DNA of 64,000 nucleotides from Pseudoalteromonas arabiensis (GCF_001550155.1 NZ_LRUF01000019.1:310001-374000), one strand, 5' to 3'; counted from the first letter of the stretch, positions 19,012 through 28,788 are shown. Numbers and translations: made by a program. Notes: generated by a model from the letters alone, not told the origin.

Positions 19012-20691
19012 ATGAGACGAGTGCCCCTTCTTGCTATTGTTATAACAACACTAACAGCATGTGGCGGTGGTGGTAGTGATAGCGACAATACCCCTACTGC
19101 TGCGACAGTTAACGCAGGCGCAGATCAACAAATAATAGAAAAAAGTGAATTTACTGTCGTGGCAAAAGGCTCGCCAGCGGATGGTACCTTTACTTGGCAG
19201 CGGGTGAGTGGCCCCGCTATAGAAGGGTTTCCTGCTGATGGTGCTGAGCAATCTTTAACTGCGCCTGATATTAAGCTCGATTCAGAACTGGTACTTCGTG
19301 TGGATTACCAAACAGCTGATGGTCAGTTAGTGAGTGATGAAGTGAGCATTTTTATCAGCTCTAATAATCAGCTTCCACAACCTGTGATCACACAAATCGC
19401 CCCTGAAGAACTCCCTTCTCAGTATAATGATGAAATTATTTTAAGTGGTGAAGAGTCGTTCGATCTTGACGAAAATGGTTCAATAAACGGTTATCTTTGG
19501 TCACAACTGTCAGGCCCAGATCTCGTTATCAATAGCTATACAGATAAAACAATCAGCTTTAATCATCCTCTGCTTGAAGCGAATACACAAATGACATGGC
19601 AGTTGACTGTCACTGATGACGAAGGGGGCTCAGCAAGTATCGAACAAACGTTTACGTTAAATAAAACGAACGAGATTATTGTTGCAAATGCAGGGCAAGA
19701 TCAGCAGGTTATTGAGTTTGACACCGTAACACTTGATGCGACTAATAGTGAGGTTGTTACCACAACCAAGCAATGTTTTTGGCAGCAGGTAACGGGTGAG
19801 GTTGTGACACTTGCAAATCAAAATCAATGTATCACTTCATTCACTGCCCCAGATGTTGATTCAGACACGGAACTCAGTTTTGAAGTCACTGTAACGGATA
19901 GTAAGTCACGTAGTGATACCGATACAGTGGTTATTGATATTCGCCCTAAACCACTTGGTTACATTAACGATACGGGCATGAATGATTGTTATAACAATTC
20001 GCAAAAAATTAATTGCAACAGTGACGATTTCCCAAATCAAGATGCTGATTTAGGCAGAGACAGTGTTGCTAATCAGCTTGATAAGGTGGGGCAAGGCGAC
20101 TTGGCATTTGATTTCACAAAATTAAACCAATTTGCAGATGAGTTGCCCGATGATGCCACAAACTTTAGCTGCGTTCGAGATAATGTGACGGGGTTAATTT
20201 GGGAAGTAAAAGCGGCAAGTTCAGCTCTACCACCGGCAACGACTGTCCGTGCCTCAACAAATCACTACACTTGGTATTTAGATGAGGGAAATGGAGCACA
20301 AACAGGAAGTGTACAAGGTGCGCCAAATTCAACATGTCCAAGTAATACCGCCTGTGGTTTACAAACTTATGTAGAAGAAGTTAATGCCACTGATTTTTGC
20401 GGGGGCACAAACTGGCGAGTGCCTACTTATACTGAGTTGCAAGGCTTGCTCGATTACTCTAAACAAGGTGAAGCAAGCTTACTGAGTAGTGAGTTTTTCC
20501 CAAATCAACCTGATGCGACCCAGTTAAGCAGTAATAGTGACGCATTTATGCCGTACTGGACATCACAAACTGCTGCTGATGGTACGAGTCTATCGCAGGC
20601 CTATATTATTGATATGAGTAGCGCGAACGATTTAGCGTATCCAAAAAACAATACAGCGTTTGTTCGCTTAGTCAGAACACCAGGAGAGTAA
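19012..20691 (+). CDS. Surface lipoprotein with Ig/PKD-like repeats and C-terminal Lcl (DUF1566) domain
   Basis: The protein begins with a lipoprotein signal (hydrophobic segment then LTAC, lipidated Cys at residue 17) and a GGGGSDSD linker. ATG at 19012 was chosen because AAGGTG lies 6 bases upstream and it gives a normal signal peptide. Residues of about 30-315 form three Ig/PKD-like repeats, recognisable by AGADQQI, WQ-x-x-SGP and TVTD-x-x-G motifs. The C-terminal 200 residues have the Lcl/DUF1566 pattern: NVTGLIWEVK, NWRVPTYTELQGLLDY and FVRLVR at the end. Lcl domains occur in bacterial surface proteins of unclear role. The next gene carries the same domain. Confidence 0.8.
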   Translation: MRRVPLLAIVITTLTACGGGGSDSDNTPTAATVNAGADQQIIEKSEFTVVAKGSPADGTFTWQRVSGPAIEGFPADGAEQSLTAPDIKLDSELVLRVDYQTADGQLVSDEVSIFISSNNQLPQPVITQIAPEELPSQYNDEIILSGEESFDLDENGSINGYLWSQLSGPDLVINSYTDKTISFNHPLLEANTQMTWQLTVTDDEGGSASIEQTFTLNKTNEIIVANAGQDQQVIEFDTVTLDATNSEVVTTTKQCFWQQVTGEVVTLANQNQCITSFTAPDVDSDTELSFEVTVTDSKSRSDTDTVVIDIRPKPLGYINDTGMNDCYNNSQKINCNSDDFPNQDADLGRDSVANQLDKVGQGDLAFDFTKLNQFADELPDDATNFSCVRDNVTGLIWEVKAASSALPPATTVRASTNHYTWYLDEGNGAQTGSVQGAPNSTCPSNTACGLQTYVEEVNATDFCGGTNWRVPTYTELQGLLDYSKQGEASLLSSEFFPNQPDATQLSSNSDAFMPYWTSQTAADGTSLSQAYIIDMSSANDLAYPKNNTAFVRLVRTPGE

Positions 20692-20692
20692 A

Positions 20693-21214
20693 ATGCGTCA
20701 ATTATCTTTGCTAGTATCGGTTGGATTATTTGCAGCATCAGCCGGTGTTGCTCAAGCACAAGTGTGTTACGACGGTGTCGCAGAAACGACGCCAACAACG
20801 CGGTTTGTTATTAATGACGATGGCACGGTAAGCGATAGCAAAACAGGGTTAATGTGGCAACGCTGTAGCTTTGGTCAAAGCTATAATACAGAAACATTAA
20901 ACTGTGAAGGAACGAGCCAACAATTATCATGGGGTGAGGCATTACGCGGCGCAACGATGAGTGATTATGCTCAGTATAGCGACTGGCATGTGCCAAACAT
21001 AAAAGAATTGGCAAGCATTTTAGAACATCAATGTGTTCAACCGAGCATTAATGAACAAGTTTTCTATGCCACCAAATTACAAAACTACTGGAGCAGTACC
21101 TCAGGTAAAGAACGAACTGATCTTGCTTGGGTTTATCAATTTGATAAAGGCGTAAATAGCTTACATGCGAAAACGTCGGATCTGTATTTACGCCTAGTTC
21201 GTTACGAAAAGTAA
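20693..21214 (+). CDS. Exported Lcl (DUF1566) domain protein
   Basis: This 173-residue protein has a signal peptide ending near AQAQ and then a single Lcl/DUF1566 domain. TVSDSKTGLMWQRC, DWHVPNIKELASIL and YLRLVRYEK match in order the domain of the preceding lipoprotein. The start overlaps the ribosome-binding region at the end of that gene (1-base gap), so they are cotranscribed and probably work together at the cell surface. Paired cysteines (WQRC, LNC, HQC) suggest disulfides. Its last 13 bases overlap the convergent cca gene. Function unknown. Confidence 0.8.
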   Translation: MRQLSLLVSVGLFAASAGVAQAQVCYDGVAETTPTTRFVINDDGTVSDSKTGLMWQRCSFGQSYNTETLNCEGTSQQLSWGEALRGATMSDYAQYSDWHVPNIKELASILEHQCVQPSINEQVFYATKLQNYWSSTSGKERTDLAWVYQFDKGVNSLHAKTSDLYLRLVRYEK

Positions 21215-22311
21215 CGTTGAATTATTTTTAACCGCGCTTTTTCAAGCGCGGTTTTTATATCAGCCCCTTTTATACCTTGAGCAATAAACTGCTGAGGATT
21301 GACAGCGCGTGCTTGCTTGGCTGCTTGTTCAAGTTCATTAGCAAAGTTAAGTGGTTTTTGTTCACTGATCTCAAGCGCTTCTAAAACTTGCTCGAAGCGC
21401 TCTGGGCGTCGCCACAAATCAAGCTGATTAAAGCAGCTAAGAACTGCATTGCTATCTAATTGATTAGCACACAGTGTTTGCCTGTGCGCTTGCGCGTTTA
21501 ATGCTAAATCTCGTACTTCATTGGGTAAACGAATTTTCTGAGCGAGCGTTTTAATTGCCTCTTCACTGAGCGAAAGTGTTACTTGGCTAAACAGTAATGC
21601 AGTATTGGTAATTCCACGTTGCTGTGCATAATTAAAGCGGGCTTGTAAGGTGCGATATAAGTCACTGTCCCACTGCTTTTCAAGGAAAGGGCTGATTACG
21701 TGTAAGCCTTTTATATCGAATAATACATTTAAAAATTCCGCGAAGGCTCCATCACTTAATGACTTTTCGCATTCTAGCCAAATACGTTCTGCGGTGAGCG
21801 TTTCAAGCTCGCCATTCGCCACCATAGACATAAGCAAACGGTTAGTTTCAGGTGCAATGGTAAAGCCTAAGTAATGATAGCGTGCTGCAAAGCGAGCAAC
21901 ACGGAGAATGCGTAAAGGATCTTCACTAAAGGCATCAGACACATGGCGTAAGATACGGTTTTTAATATCATCTTGGCCGTTGAATGGATCGAACAATGTG
22001 CCGTCTTTCGCTTGAGCAATGGCATTAACGGTCAGATCACGGCGTATTAAATCTTCTTCTAAGGTGACATCAGGGGCGAAGTCGCAAATAAAGCCAGTAT
22101 ACCCTTCCCCTTGCTTTCGCTCTGTGCGAGCGAGTGCATATTCTTCTTTTGTTTTTGGATGTAAAAAAACAGGAAAATCTTTACCAACTTGTTGATAGCC
22201 TTGCTTAAGTAGTTCTTCTGGTGTCGCACCAACCACAACGTAATCACGCTCTTTTATCTCACGACCCAGTAGGGCATCCCTGACTGCGCCACCCACTAAA
22301 TAAACCTGCAT
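21202..22311 (-). CDS. cca: CCA tRNA nucleotidyltransferase (short form, no HD domain seen)
   Basis: The enzyme adds or repairs the 3'-CCA of tRNAs without a template. The N-terminal half is highly conserved: VYLVGGAVRDALLGR, ERDYVVVGATPE, the DLIRRDLTVNAIA motif and DPLRILRVARFAARY. At 369 residues it is shorter than the 412-residue E. coli enzyme. I do not see the HD phosphohydrolase signature in the C-terminal part, as in several marine gammaproteobacteria. AGGTGA precedes the ATG. It converges on the Lcl pair with a 13-bp overlap. Confidence 0.93.
   Translation of the reverse strand: MQVYLVGGAVRDALLGREIKERDYVVVGATPEELLKQGYQQVGKDFPVFLHPKTKEEYALARTERKQGEGYTGFICDFAPDVTLEEDLIRRDLTVNAIAQAKDGTLFDPFNGQDDIKNRILRHVSDAFSEDPLRILRVARFAARYHYLGFTIAPETNRLLMSMVANGELETLTAERIWLECEKSLSDGAFAEFLNVLFDIKGLHVISPFLEKQWDSDLYRTLQARFNYAQQRGITNTALLFSQVTLSLSEEAIKTLAQKIRLPNEVRDLALNAQAHRQTLCANQLDSNAVLSCFNQLDLWRRPERFEQVLEALEISEQKPLNFANELEQAAKQARAVNPQQFIAQGIKGADIKTALEKARLKIIQRYFS
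21230..21257 (+). terminator. Terminator of the Lcl pair, inside the 3' end of cca
   Basis: A perfect 10-bp stem (AACCGCGCTT/AAGCGCGGTT) with a 4-base loop and T tail lies 16 bases after the plus-strand stop. It sits within the coding 3' end of the convergent cca gene. Confidence 0.8.
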
Positions 22312-22436
22312 AGTTCACCTGCTATTTTGCCTTTTTGGTATTTTACGTTATTTATTCATTAAAATGCGAACAAGGTTTTAAGTGGCGTTTTTTTTTGCCA
22401 TTATAGGCCGTGATTTTAAACGCAAGGAATATCACG

Positions 22437-23357
22437 GTGTATTTAAGCTATTTTGGCTTGTCAGAAAAACCTTTTTCGATTGCTCCGAACCCTGAATATT
22501 TATTTCTCAGTGAACGCCACAAAGAAGCGTTAGCGCATCTAACTTACGGCCTAGGAGAAGCGGGAGGGTTTGTATTGCTGACAGGTGAGGTGGGGACAGG
22601 GAAAACAACATTAACAAGAAGCCTGCAAGAACAGCTTCCAGAAAATACACAAGTTGCACAAATTCATAATCCTGCCTTATCGCAACTTGAATTGTTGGCC
22701 AGTATTTGTGATGAATTAAATATTACTTACGACAGCAATAATGCGACGTTGAAAACATTAACCGATGTGATCAAAAAGCATTTGGAGTCAAATAATAGCG
22801 CGGGTGGCCACACCATTTTAATTATTGATGAAGCGCAATTACTTGCTCCTGATGTACTTGAGCAATTGCGTTTATTGACCAATATAGAAACGGATCATAA
22901 AAAGCTATTACAAATCGTTTTAGTGGGACAACCAGAGCTACAAGCATTACTTAAACGCACAGAACTTAGGCAATTGGCACAGCGTATAACAGCACGCTAT
23001 CACCTATTACCGCTAACAGAAGGGCAAGTATTTGCGTATGTTAAACATCGTTTGTCTAAAGCAGGAACCGAACAAGCGTTGTTCTCCAGGGATGCTCTAA
23101 AGGCTATCTATCAAGTGACGCAGGGCGTCCCGAGATTGATTAACCTATTGTGTGAACGCTGTTTAGTGGGTGCTTTTTCTCAACAAAAGTTGAGCATAGA
23201 TAGTGAACTGGTGATGCGTTCTGCCGAGGAAGCTTTGCCACCAAGTAGCACAGTCATTACAGCAACCGCCAATACACAATCCAATTATGTTTGGCTTTAC
23301 CCTGTTTCATTTTTAGTCGTCTTAGGTGTGGGTATTGGTTTATCCTACTTAATATAA
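22437..23357 (+). CDS. ExeA/GspA-like AAA+ ATPase
   Basis: This membrane-linked ATPase of the ExeA/MshM type begins YLSYFGLSEKPFSIAPNPEY, a hallmark of the family. The Walker A loop is GEVGTGKTTL near residue 43 and Walker B is ILIIDEAQLL near residue 125. Only one hydrophobic segment at the very C-terminus (about 285-306) follows. The peptidoglycan-binding domain of Aeromonas ExeA is missing. The GTG at 22437 was chosen because AAGGA lies 8 bases upstream and it matches family N-termini. It pairs with the GspB-like gene 13 bp downstream, and the pair helps insert the type II secretion secretin in the cell wall in relatives. Confidence 0.85.
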   Translation: MYLSYFGLSEKPFSIAPNPEYLFLSERHKEALAHLTYGLGEAGGFVLLTGEVGTGKTTLTRSLQEQLPENTQVAQIHNPALSQLELLASICDELNITYDSNNATLKTLTDVIKKHLESNNSAGGHTILIIDEAQLLAPDVLEQLRLLTNIETDHKKLLQIVLVGQPELQALLKRTELRQLAQRITARYHLLPLTEGQVFAYVKHRLSKAGTEQALFSRDALKAIYQVTQGVPRLINLLCERCLVGAFSQQKLSIDSELVMRSAEEALPPSSTVITATANTQSNYVWLYPVSFLVVLGVGIGLSYLI

Positions 23358-23370
23358 AGAGTGCTCATTT

Positions 23371-24372
23371 ATGTCATTACTTTTAGATGCAATTAAACAA
23401 TCTGGTCAGCATGAGCAAACCGCCGCTGAGCATGACCAAGCTGCATTACAATTAAAACAGCAGCAGGAATTAACTCGTTACAGACGCCTTGCCCTGTCAT
23501 TTGGGCTTTTATTAGCTGCGATTTTGACGCTGATGGCAGGGTTTTCAATTGGCAAATGGCTACAAAATAATAAGTCATTGGATAGCGCAGTTGTTACAAG
23601 CACGCAGCAAACGCTTGATAAAAAAGAGACAGTGGAGAATACGGAACAAGCTGCCACTGACGCTGCGCAAACGGCTGCTCAGCCACACGCAATAAATGCG
23701 GCTGTAACGTCAACACAACTCCCGCAACCTTCAATGCAGCAAATGCCTGTGCAAGGGCAACAATATCAATGGGTTCAGGTGCCAGTAAATTCAGTTCCTG
23801 TGTATGTCAATCAGGGGCAGCCTGTTTATCAACAGCCAATTTATCAAGGTCAACCGGTTTATCAAACACAGCCGCAGTTTTCACAGCCTGTGCAAGTGAC
23901 GCAAAATAATAGCTCGCGACAGGTAAGCGACCAAGGTCTTGATTTAAGTAAATATAAGGTATTGGGTAAGCCGCTAAATAGCGAGCCATCAGCCCCCCCT
24001 CAGCAAACCCTCGACAATGACGAGCTTAAAGATGTGCCCGATACGTTGAAAGATGCATTTGCTAAAGCGGTGCAGGATGTTGATAGTCAGCATTTTTCAG
24101 AAGTCACTCACAGTACGAAAAACTCATCCTATGCCGAGCCCATTGAGCTATTACCTGTATCGTTACAAAACCAGTTACCTACGATTAAGTATCAGGCACA
24201 TATTTATGCGTCAGAAACATCAAAACGTTGGATTAAGCTAAATGGCCGTGAATTATATGAAGGTGACAGTATAGGTGTGCTGTCAGTGGTCGAGATTACG
24301 CCAGAGCAAAGTTTGCTCAGTTACGATGGTTACGAGTTTACTTTGAAAGCACTACAAGATTGGCCTGAATAG
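23371..24372 (+). CDS. GspB-like type II secretion accessory protein
   Basis: This 333-residue bitopic inner-membrane protein starts MSLLLDAIKQS, common to ExeB/GspB-type proteins. It has one membrane segment (about residues 46-65) and a long Gln/Pro/Val-rich periplasmic linker with repeated QPVYQ units (residues 120-185). A compact C-terminal GspB domain (YQAHIYASETSKRWIKLNG to LQDWPE) follows. Together with the ExeA-like ATPase it would deliver or assemble the secretin of type II secretion. No other gsp genes are in the window. The linker repeats may vary in number between strains. Confidence 0.85.
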   Translation: MSLLLDAIKQSGQHEQTAAEHDQAALQLKQQQELTRYRRLALSFGLLLAAILTLMAGFSIGKWLQNNKSLDSAVVTSTQQTLDKKETVENTEQAATDAAQTAAQPHAINAAVTSTQLPQPSMQQMPVQGQQYQWVQVPVNSVPVYVNQGQPVYQQPIYQGQPVYQTQPQFSQPVQVTQNNSSRQVSDQGLDLSKYKVLGKPLNSEPSAPPQQTLDNDELKDVPDTLKDAFAKAVQDVDSQHFSEVTHSTKNSSYAEPIELLPVSLQNQLPTIKYQAHIYASETSKRWIKLNGRELYEGDSIGVLSVVEITPEQSLLSYDGYEFTLKALQDWPE

Positions 24373-24378
24373 GTTTTA

Positions 24379-27051
24379 CTAAAACTGATAGCTTAGGGCG
24401 ACTTTTATATTACGACCAAATATAGGTCGCCCATAAAATAGGGGATCTTGGTGGTTTAAATCATCTCTGGGATTGCCTTCTGTTAAACCAAGCGTGTTGG
24501 TGAGGTTTTTAATTTCTAGCTGTAAGCTTAACTGCTCATTCATTGTGAACTCACTGAAAAAATCCCATGTTTGATAAGCTGGCAATGCGAATTGATTGGC
24601 GGTATCGGAGTATCGCTCGCCGATGTAAGCCCATGTGATCGCAGCTTGAAAATTGTCTGACTTATACTCAGGTGTCAGTCGAAACTGTAGCTCAGGTGTA
24701 CGGGTTATTTGGTTACCATTAAACTCGCTTTGAGGAAGGGATGATGGGATCCCGTAGAACCCTGCATCTTGCCATACCCCAACGCCTTTGAATTGCCAAG
24801 ATGCGTTGTATTGGTAGCTGAATTCAAATTCTAACCCTTGCGTTTGTGTGTTAATTAAAATTGCCTTTTGTGGTCCCGTTGCACCTCTATAAACAGTAAA
24901 AGGAAGCGGGTCAAAATTAGTATCAAATAAAGCCCCACTAAATTGCCAGTGTGATGTTTGCAGTCGTAAGCCGATTTCACCCAAGGTTAAACGTATTGGT
25001 TTGCCAAAGTTTTGCAGGTCTCGCTCAATATTGTTGGAAGCCCAACCACGCGCATTACCAAAATTAATTAATCGAGGCATTTCAAAAGCGTCTGAATAGC
25101 GAGCAAATACGGCAAGGTGTTGCTGTATCTGATAATTCGCGCCAACACTAAACGCTGTTTGGTTAAATGTGTCATGTAGTGAACTTGGGGCAAGGTAATG
25201 CGAGTAATAAGGCTTTAGCGAATCGGTTGGTGATATTGCGCCTTCAAATAGGGTGCTGTCTAAGTTGAGATTTTCATTACGAAGCGCAAGGTCAAACCTA
25301 AGGCTGTCTGTGATTTGCCAATCAAAATTAGCATAAAAAGAATGGGACTCAGATAAACCGACTCCTTTTAAATACACAGGACCCGCATACGATAAAAAGC
25401 CTTGTTCATTGAAGTTACCAACAACTTCTCCTTGATTATTTATCAGTACAATTTCTAAACGATCAGGTTGATGCTTTACATCAGTGAGTAATTCACCAAG
25501 CCATTGGTCAAGGGGTAATGAGCTAAAGTCGCTACGCGCATAAATATGCCCTAAGCTGAGTGACCAGTGATCATCAAGGTAATTGATTCGAAAGTGGTTA
25601 ATCAACTGTTGTTGTTTGTAGTGTGAGTGCAGTGGGAAACTGGAGGTGACTAAGCCATTTTCATTGAGGCGGCTAGGGTCATCGATTAATTTGTGGTCGC
25701 TTACCCGTCGGTACTGTGCGGTTAAATCTTTATCTGCAAAAGAGTGTTTAAAATCGGTTATATCTTGTTGTTGTAAACGGCTTTGGGCATCAACAATGGT
25801 TTGGTTGCCTAAGTTCATAAGCGTGTAAAGTTCATTGTTTAGCTTAGCGTAACGAGTGCGGTTAGTGATATTTACTTTGTCACTCAGTGGTGCTTTAAAT
25901 ACTAACGTGTAGCTATTCATTTGTGTGTGCTGAGCATCACCCAAATCATGAACAAGCGGGCCTTCAGGAGTGCGAAACGCTAACAATTTTAAATCGTCAC
26001 TCAATAACGTGCCATCGTCATAGGCAAGACTATCGAGTTGTTGAATTTTTTGTTTATTTTCTAAAATTAGCGGAGCATAAAAGCTGGTTTTATCATTTAG
26101 GTGTTTGTAGCTAAAGTCAAACTCAAAACTGTCAGTTAACCAACTGATTTTTGCACTTAATTGGCCTCCTTTATCCGCTTTATAGCCAGGTTCACGAATA
26201 CCATCTGAGGTACGGTAAAATCCACCGATTGTATAAAACAGTTCATCAGTTAAAGGGCCCGTAAAGACACCGTCAAAGCGTGTGTAATCATAGCTGATGC
26301 CATGACTTAATTTGATTAGGTTAAATGGTATTGCAGAGCCTTGCCTTGTTATATAGTTCACCATAGCCGCAGGGCCATTAAGGGTAAAAATACCGCTGCT
26401 ACCACCACGTACAGCTTCGATGGTTTGGTGGGTCAGATCGGGTCGTAAGAAAAAATCCCCCCATATTCCATCGTACGTAATGGGTAAGCCATCTTCCATC
26501 AAACTAATAAAGCGAAACCCTTCACCGCCTCTTAAGCCTCTTGGTGAGACATTATTGTTTGTTTCGCCGCCTGAGTCTTCAACCCAAAAACCGGTGACAT
26601 TTTTAAGCACCTCAGCGCTTGAATAAGGTGTTTGTTGCTCAAGCTTAGAGCTGGATAGTTGTGTAATAGAAATGGAAGAATTTAAGATATTACGACTTTT
26701 ACCACTGACGCCTGTCACGATGATGCGTTCAAAATCATCAGTGGGCGTTTGCTTTGATAGCGTGACAAAGATGCGCTGCTCAGTTAAAGCGAGTGTGAAC
26801 TGATAGCGAGAGCCTTGCAGGACGTCAGTGAGTATTTCACTCAACGTGAAGTCCCCTTGTAAAGGTGGAAGCACGCTATGCTCAGTGATTGAGGCAGCAT
26901 TGAGCTGCCAGCCACTTTGCGCTGCAATATCAAGCAAGCGCTGTTGCAAGGTTGCTTCAGCTAAATCGAATGCATAGTCAGTGCTAGCATGTGCTTTGCT
27001 AGTAAATAATATTAACCATATTAGTGTTGTGGCTAATAGTCTTAACAACAT
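24379..27051 (-). CDS. TonB-dependent receptor/transducer with N-terminal STN domain (glycan locus)
   Basis: This 890-residue outer-membrane receptor follows FecI- and FecR-like genes. After the signal peptide (ending KAHA) an STN domain (about residues 28-100) is seen, the part that contacts FecR in FecA-type transducers. The plug follows with GFWVEDSGGETNNN and PRGLRGGEGFR, then a barrel ending in ALSYQF. The plug is strikingly like that of the second receptor at the start of this locus. I infer that this copy senses the same glycan and signals to the ECF sigma factor. No strong ribosome-binding site precedes the ATG, so expression may be low. Iron-siderophore import is the alternative role, less likely beside two GH20 genes. 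Confidence 0.88.
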   Translation of the reverse strand: MLLRLLATTLIWLILFTSKAHASTDYAFDLAEATLQQRLLDIAAQSGWQLNAASITEHSVLPPLQGDFTLSEILTDVLQGSRYQFTLALTEQRIFVTLSKQTPTDDFERIIVTGVSGKSRNILNSSISITQLSSSKLEQQTPYSSAEVLKNVTGFWVEDSGGETNNNVSPRGLRGGEGFRFISLMEDGLPITYDGIWGDFFLRPDLTHQTIEAVRGGSSGIFTLNGPAAMVNYITRQGSAIPFNLIKLSHGISYDYTRFDGVFTGPLTDELFYTIGGFYRTSDGIREPGYKADKGGQLSAKISWLTDSFEFDFSYKHLNDKTSFYAPLILENKQKIQQLDSLAYDDGTLLSDDLKLLAFRTPEGPLVHDLGDAQHTQMNSYTLVFKAPLSDKVNITNRTRYAKLNNELYTLMNLGNQTIVDAQSRLQQQDITDFKHSFADKDLTAQYRRVSDHKLIDDPSRLNENGLVTSSFPLHSHYKQQQLINHFRINYLDDHWSLSLGHIYARSDFSSLPLDQWLGELLTDVKHQPDRLEIVLINNQGEVVGNFNEQGFLSYAGPVYLKGVGLSESHSFYANFDWQITDSLRFDLALRNENLNLDSTLFEGAISPTDSLKPYYSHYLAPSSLHDTFNQTAFSVGANYQIQQHLAVFARYSDAFEMPRLINFGNARGWASNNIERDLQNFGKPIRLTLGEIGLRLQTSHWQFSGALFDTNFDPLPFTVYRGATGPQKAILINTQTQGLEFEFSYQYNASWQFKGVGVWQDAGFYGIPSSLPQSEFNGNQITRTPELQFRLTPEYKSDNFQAAITWAYIGERYSDTANQFALPAYQTWDFFSEFTMNEQLSLQLEIKNLTNTLGLTEGNPRDDLNHQDPLFYGRPIFGRNIKVALSYQF

Positions 27052-27125
27052 AGTTTAATTAGATATTTTTATTATTGTTTAAACTTTGTACCACTTTTAA
27101 CTTATTTTCGCTATGACACTTTTAG

Positions 27126-28151
27126 CTAATCTGCTGTCAATGTAAAAACACGGCCTTTTTGAGTGACTGTAATAGGGTAAATTTTTTCTAAACTACTTAA
27201 CCAACCTTCGATTTCAGTTGTTAAGAATGTGCCGTTGTAGGTGAGTTCTGTTAGTTTTTTATCGCTTAAGTTAACCTGAACTTCACTGTACCTTGCAACA
27301 TCATTAAGCACATCACCCAAGCGCGCGTTTTGGTAGACTAAATAGCCTTTTTGCCAGCCCATAGTCAGCGAGTCACCTTGTGCTTTAGTGTGTGTGACTT
27401 TACCCGCCTTTGTCATTTCGACAGCTTGTCCTTGAGTGAGTGTGACAGCGTCTTGTTGAGCTACAGAGACACTGCCTTCTAGTACATCAACACGAATAGA
27501 GGCTGGATTTGCTCGTACATTAAATACAGTGCCTAACGCTGTTACTTCACTGTTTTGATAACGTACAACAAAGGGTCTTTGTTTATCTTTACTGACGTTA
27601 AATAGTGCTTCGCCTTGGTATAAAATTAGTTCGCGAGATGCGCTGCTATAACGAACGGCAAGTTGAGTATTCGCACCTAAATCTATTTGACTGCCATCGT
27701 CTAAAGTAAAAGAGCGATGTTCATTAATTGTGGTATGAAAAAATTCATTTGATACTTTGTCATTTGCACTTGCTTGGGGGCTCACAGTGCTCATTGTTTT
27801 TAAAGGCGACTCTTGATTTACTAAAAAAATAAAACCAAATAGCAAGCAGCTTGCTGCTATGGCTAAATAGCTTGTGATAGAGCGATATTTAGAATTTGTT
27901 TTGTTAGAGGTAACAGCATCAAGCTCAGCCAATTGTTGTGTCACAAAGTCATCACTTAATGTGGTTGATGCCGTCCAAAGCGACTGCATTTTTTCAAACA
28001 CTTCACGATGGACTGTGCTTTGAGCTAGCCAATCGTTAAGCTCGTCAGGGTAGCGGTTTGTTTCGCTTTCAGTAAACTTTTCATCTAATACAAGTAACCA
28101 CTCAGCAGCTTGCTCTTCGATATTTGCTAAGTCGTTCGGTGATGGGTTCAT
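27126..28151 (-). CDS. FecR-family anti-sigma factor / signal transducer
   Basis: This inner-membrane regulator passes a signal from the STN-bearing receptor to the ECF sigma factor. From the ATG at 28151 (AAGGA, 7 bases upstream) it has 341 residues. There is a cytoplasmic FecR N-terminal domain with EEQAAEWLL and VHREVFEKM, one membrane span (about residues 94-114), a periplasmic FecR beta-domain with FTLDDGSQIDLGANTQL, GEALFNVSKD and GTVFNVRA, and a C-terminal STN-like lobe. An upstream ATG, 2 bases after the sigma stop, lacks a ribosome-binding site. It lies between the sigma and receptor genes, the order of fecIRA. Confidence 0.92.
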   Translation of the reverse strand: MNPSPNDLANIEEQAAEWLLVLDEKFTESETNRYPDELNDWLAQSTVHREVFEKMQSLWTASTTLSDDFVTQQLAELDAVTSNKTNSKYRSITSYLAIAASCLLFGFIFLVNQESPLKTMSTVSPQASANDKVSNEFFHTTINEHRSFTLDDGSQIDLGANTQLAVRYSSASRELILYQGEALFNVSKDKQRPFVVRYQNSEVTALGTVFNVRANPASIRVDVLEGSVSVAQQDAVTLTQGQAVEMTKAGKVTHTKAQGDSLTMGWQKGYLVYQNARLGDVLNDVARYSEVQVNLSDKKLTELTYNGTFLTTEIEGWLSSLEKIYPITVTQKGRVFTLTAD

Positions 28152-28174
28152 GCTAAGATCCTTAAAACTCATGA

Positions 28175-28750
28175 CTAAAGCTCATGTTGCAATTGCTGGT
28201 AGCAATGACGAACTGCACGTAAAACATATTTTCTTACCATACTGGGTGAAATCTGTAAGGTTAAAGCTATTTCTTCGTAGCTTTGTCCTCGTATTTTATA
28301 TAACAAGAATGCTAGTCTGCATTTATCTGGCAAACTAATGAGAGATTTTTCCATTTCTTTTAGCAACTCATTATTATGATGTGTTTTCTCTGGGTTTATA
28401 GAGCTGACAGGTTGCGTGCTGTTATCTGTATCAGAGATAAACTCATCAAATGGGCTGCGTGCTTTACGTCTCAATTTATCTATTGCTAAATTTGTTGCTA
28501 TTTTATACAGGTAAGCAGCGATGTAATTGCTTATTTTTTCTTGCTCTAACCCTAGCAGCTTAACAAAGGCTTCTTGCGCAACATCTTCTGCTTCACGTTT
28601 GTCTAGTCCTTTACTCATGATATGACGTATCAGTTTTTGCTGTTGCTTTAAAAACAACTGCTCAACTTGCTGGCGGCGACTACGCTGACAGTCTGATTCG
28701 GTATCGACTGAATCAATGGATTTGCGTCTAAAAGATAATAACGGTGGCAT
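28175..28750 (-). CDS. ECF sigma factor, FecI type
   Basis: This 191-residue extracytoplasmic-function sigma factor has region 2 at about residues 30-95, with DKREAEDVAQEAFVKLL and a KIATNLAIDKLRR DNA-melting segment. Region 4 lies at the C-terminus with LPDKCRLAFLLYKIRGQSYEEIA. An acidic linker joins them. It is followed by the FecR gene 23 bp downstream and the STN receptor, and preceded on the same strand by two GH20 genes. It would direct transcription of this locus when the receptor binds its ligand. Promoter targets cannot be read with confidence. Confidence 0.92.
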   Translation of the reverse strand: MPPLLSFRRKSIDSVDTESDCQRSRRQQVEQLFLKQQQKLIRHIMSKGLDKREAEDVAQEAFVKLLGLEQEKISNYIAAYLYKIATNLAIDKLRRKARSPFDEFISDTDNSTQPVSSINPEKTHHNNELLKEMEKSLISLPDKCRLAFLLYKIRGQSYEEIALTLQISPSMVRKYVLRAVRHCYQQLQHEL

Positions 28751-28788
28751 GAATCCGCATCCTACTCTTCCATTTGTATTGCATGTAG

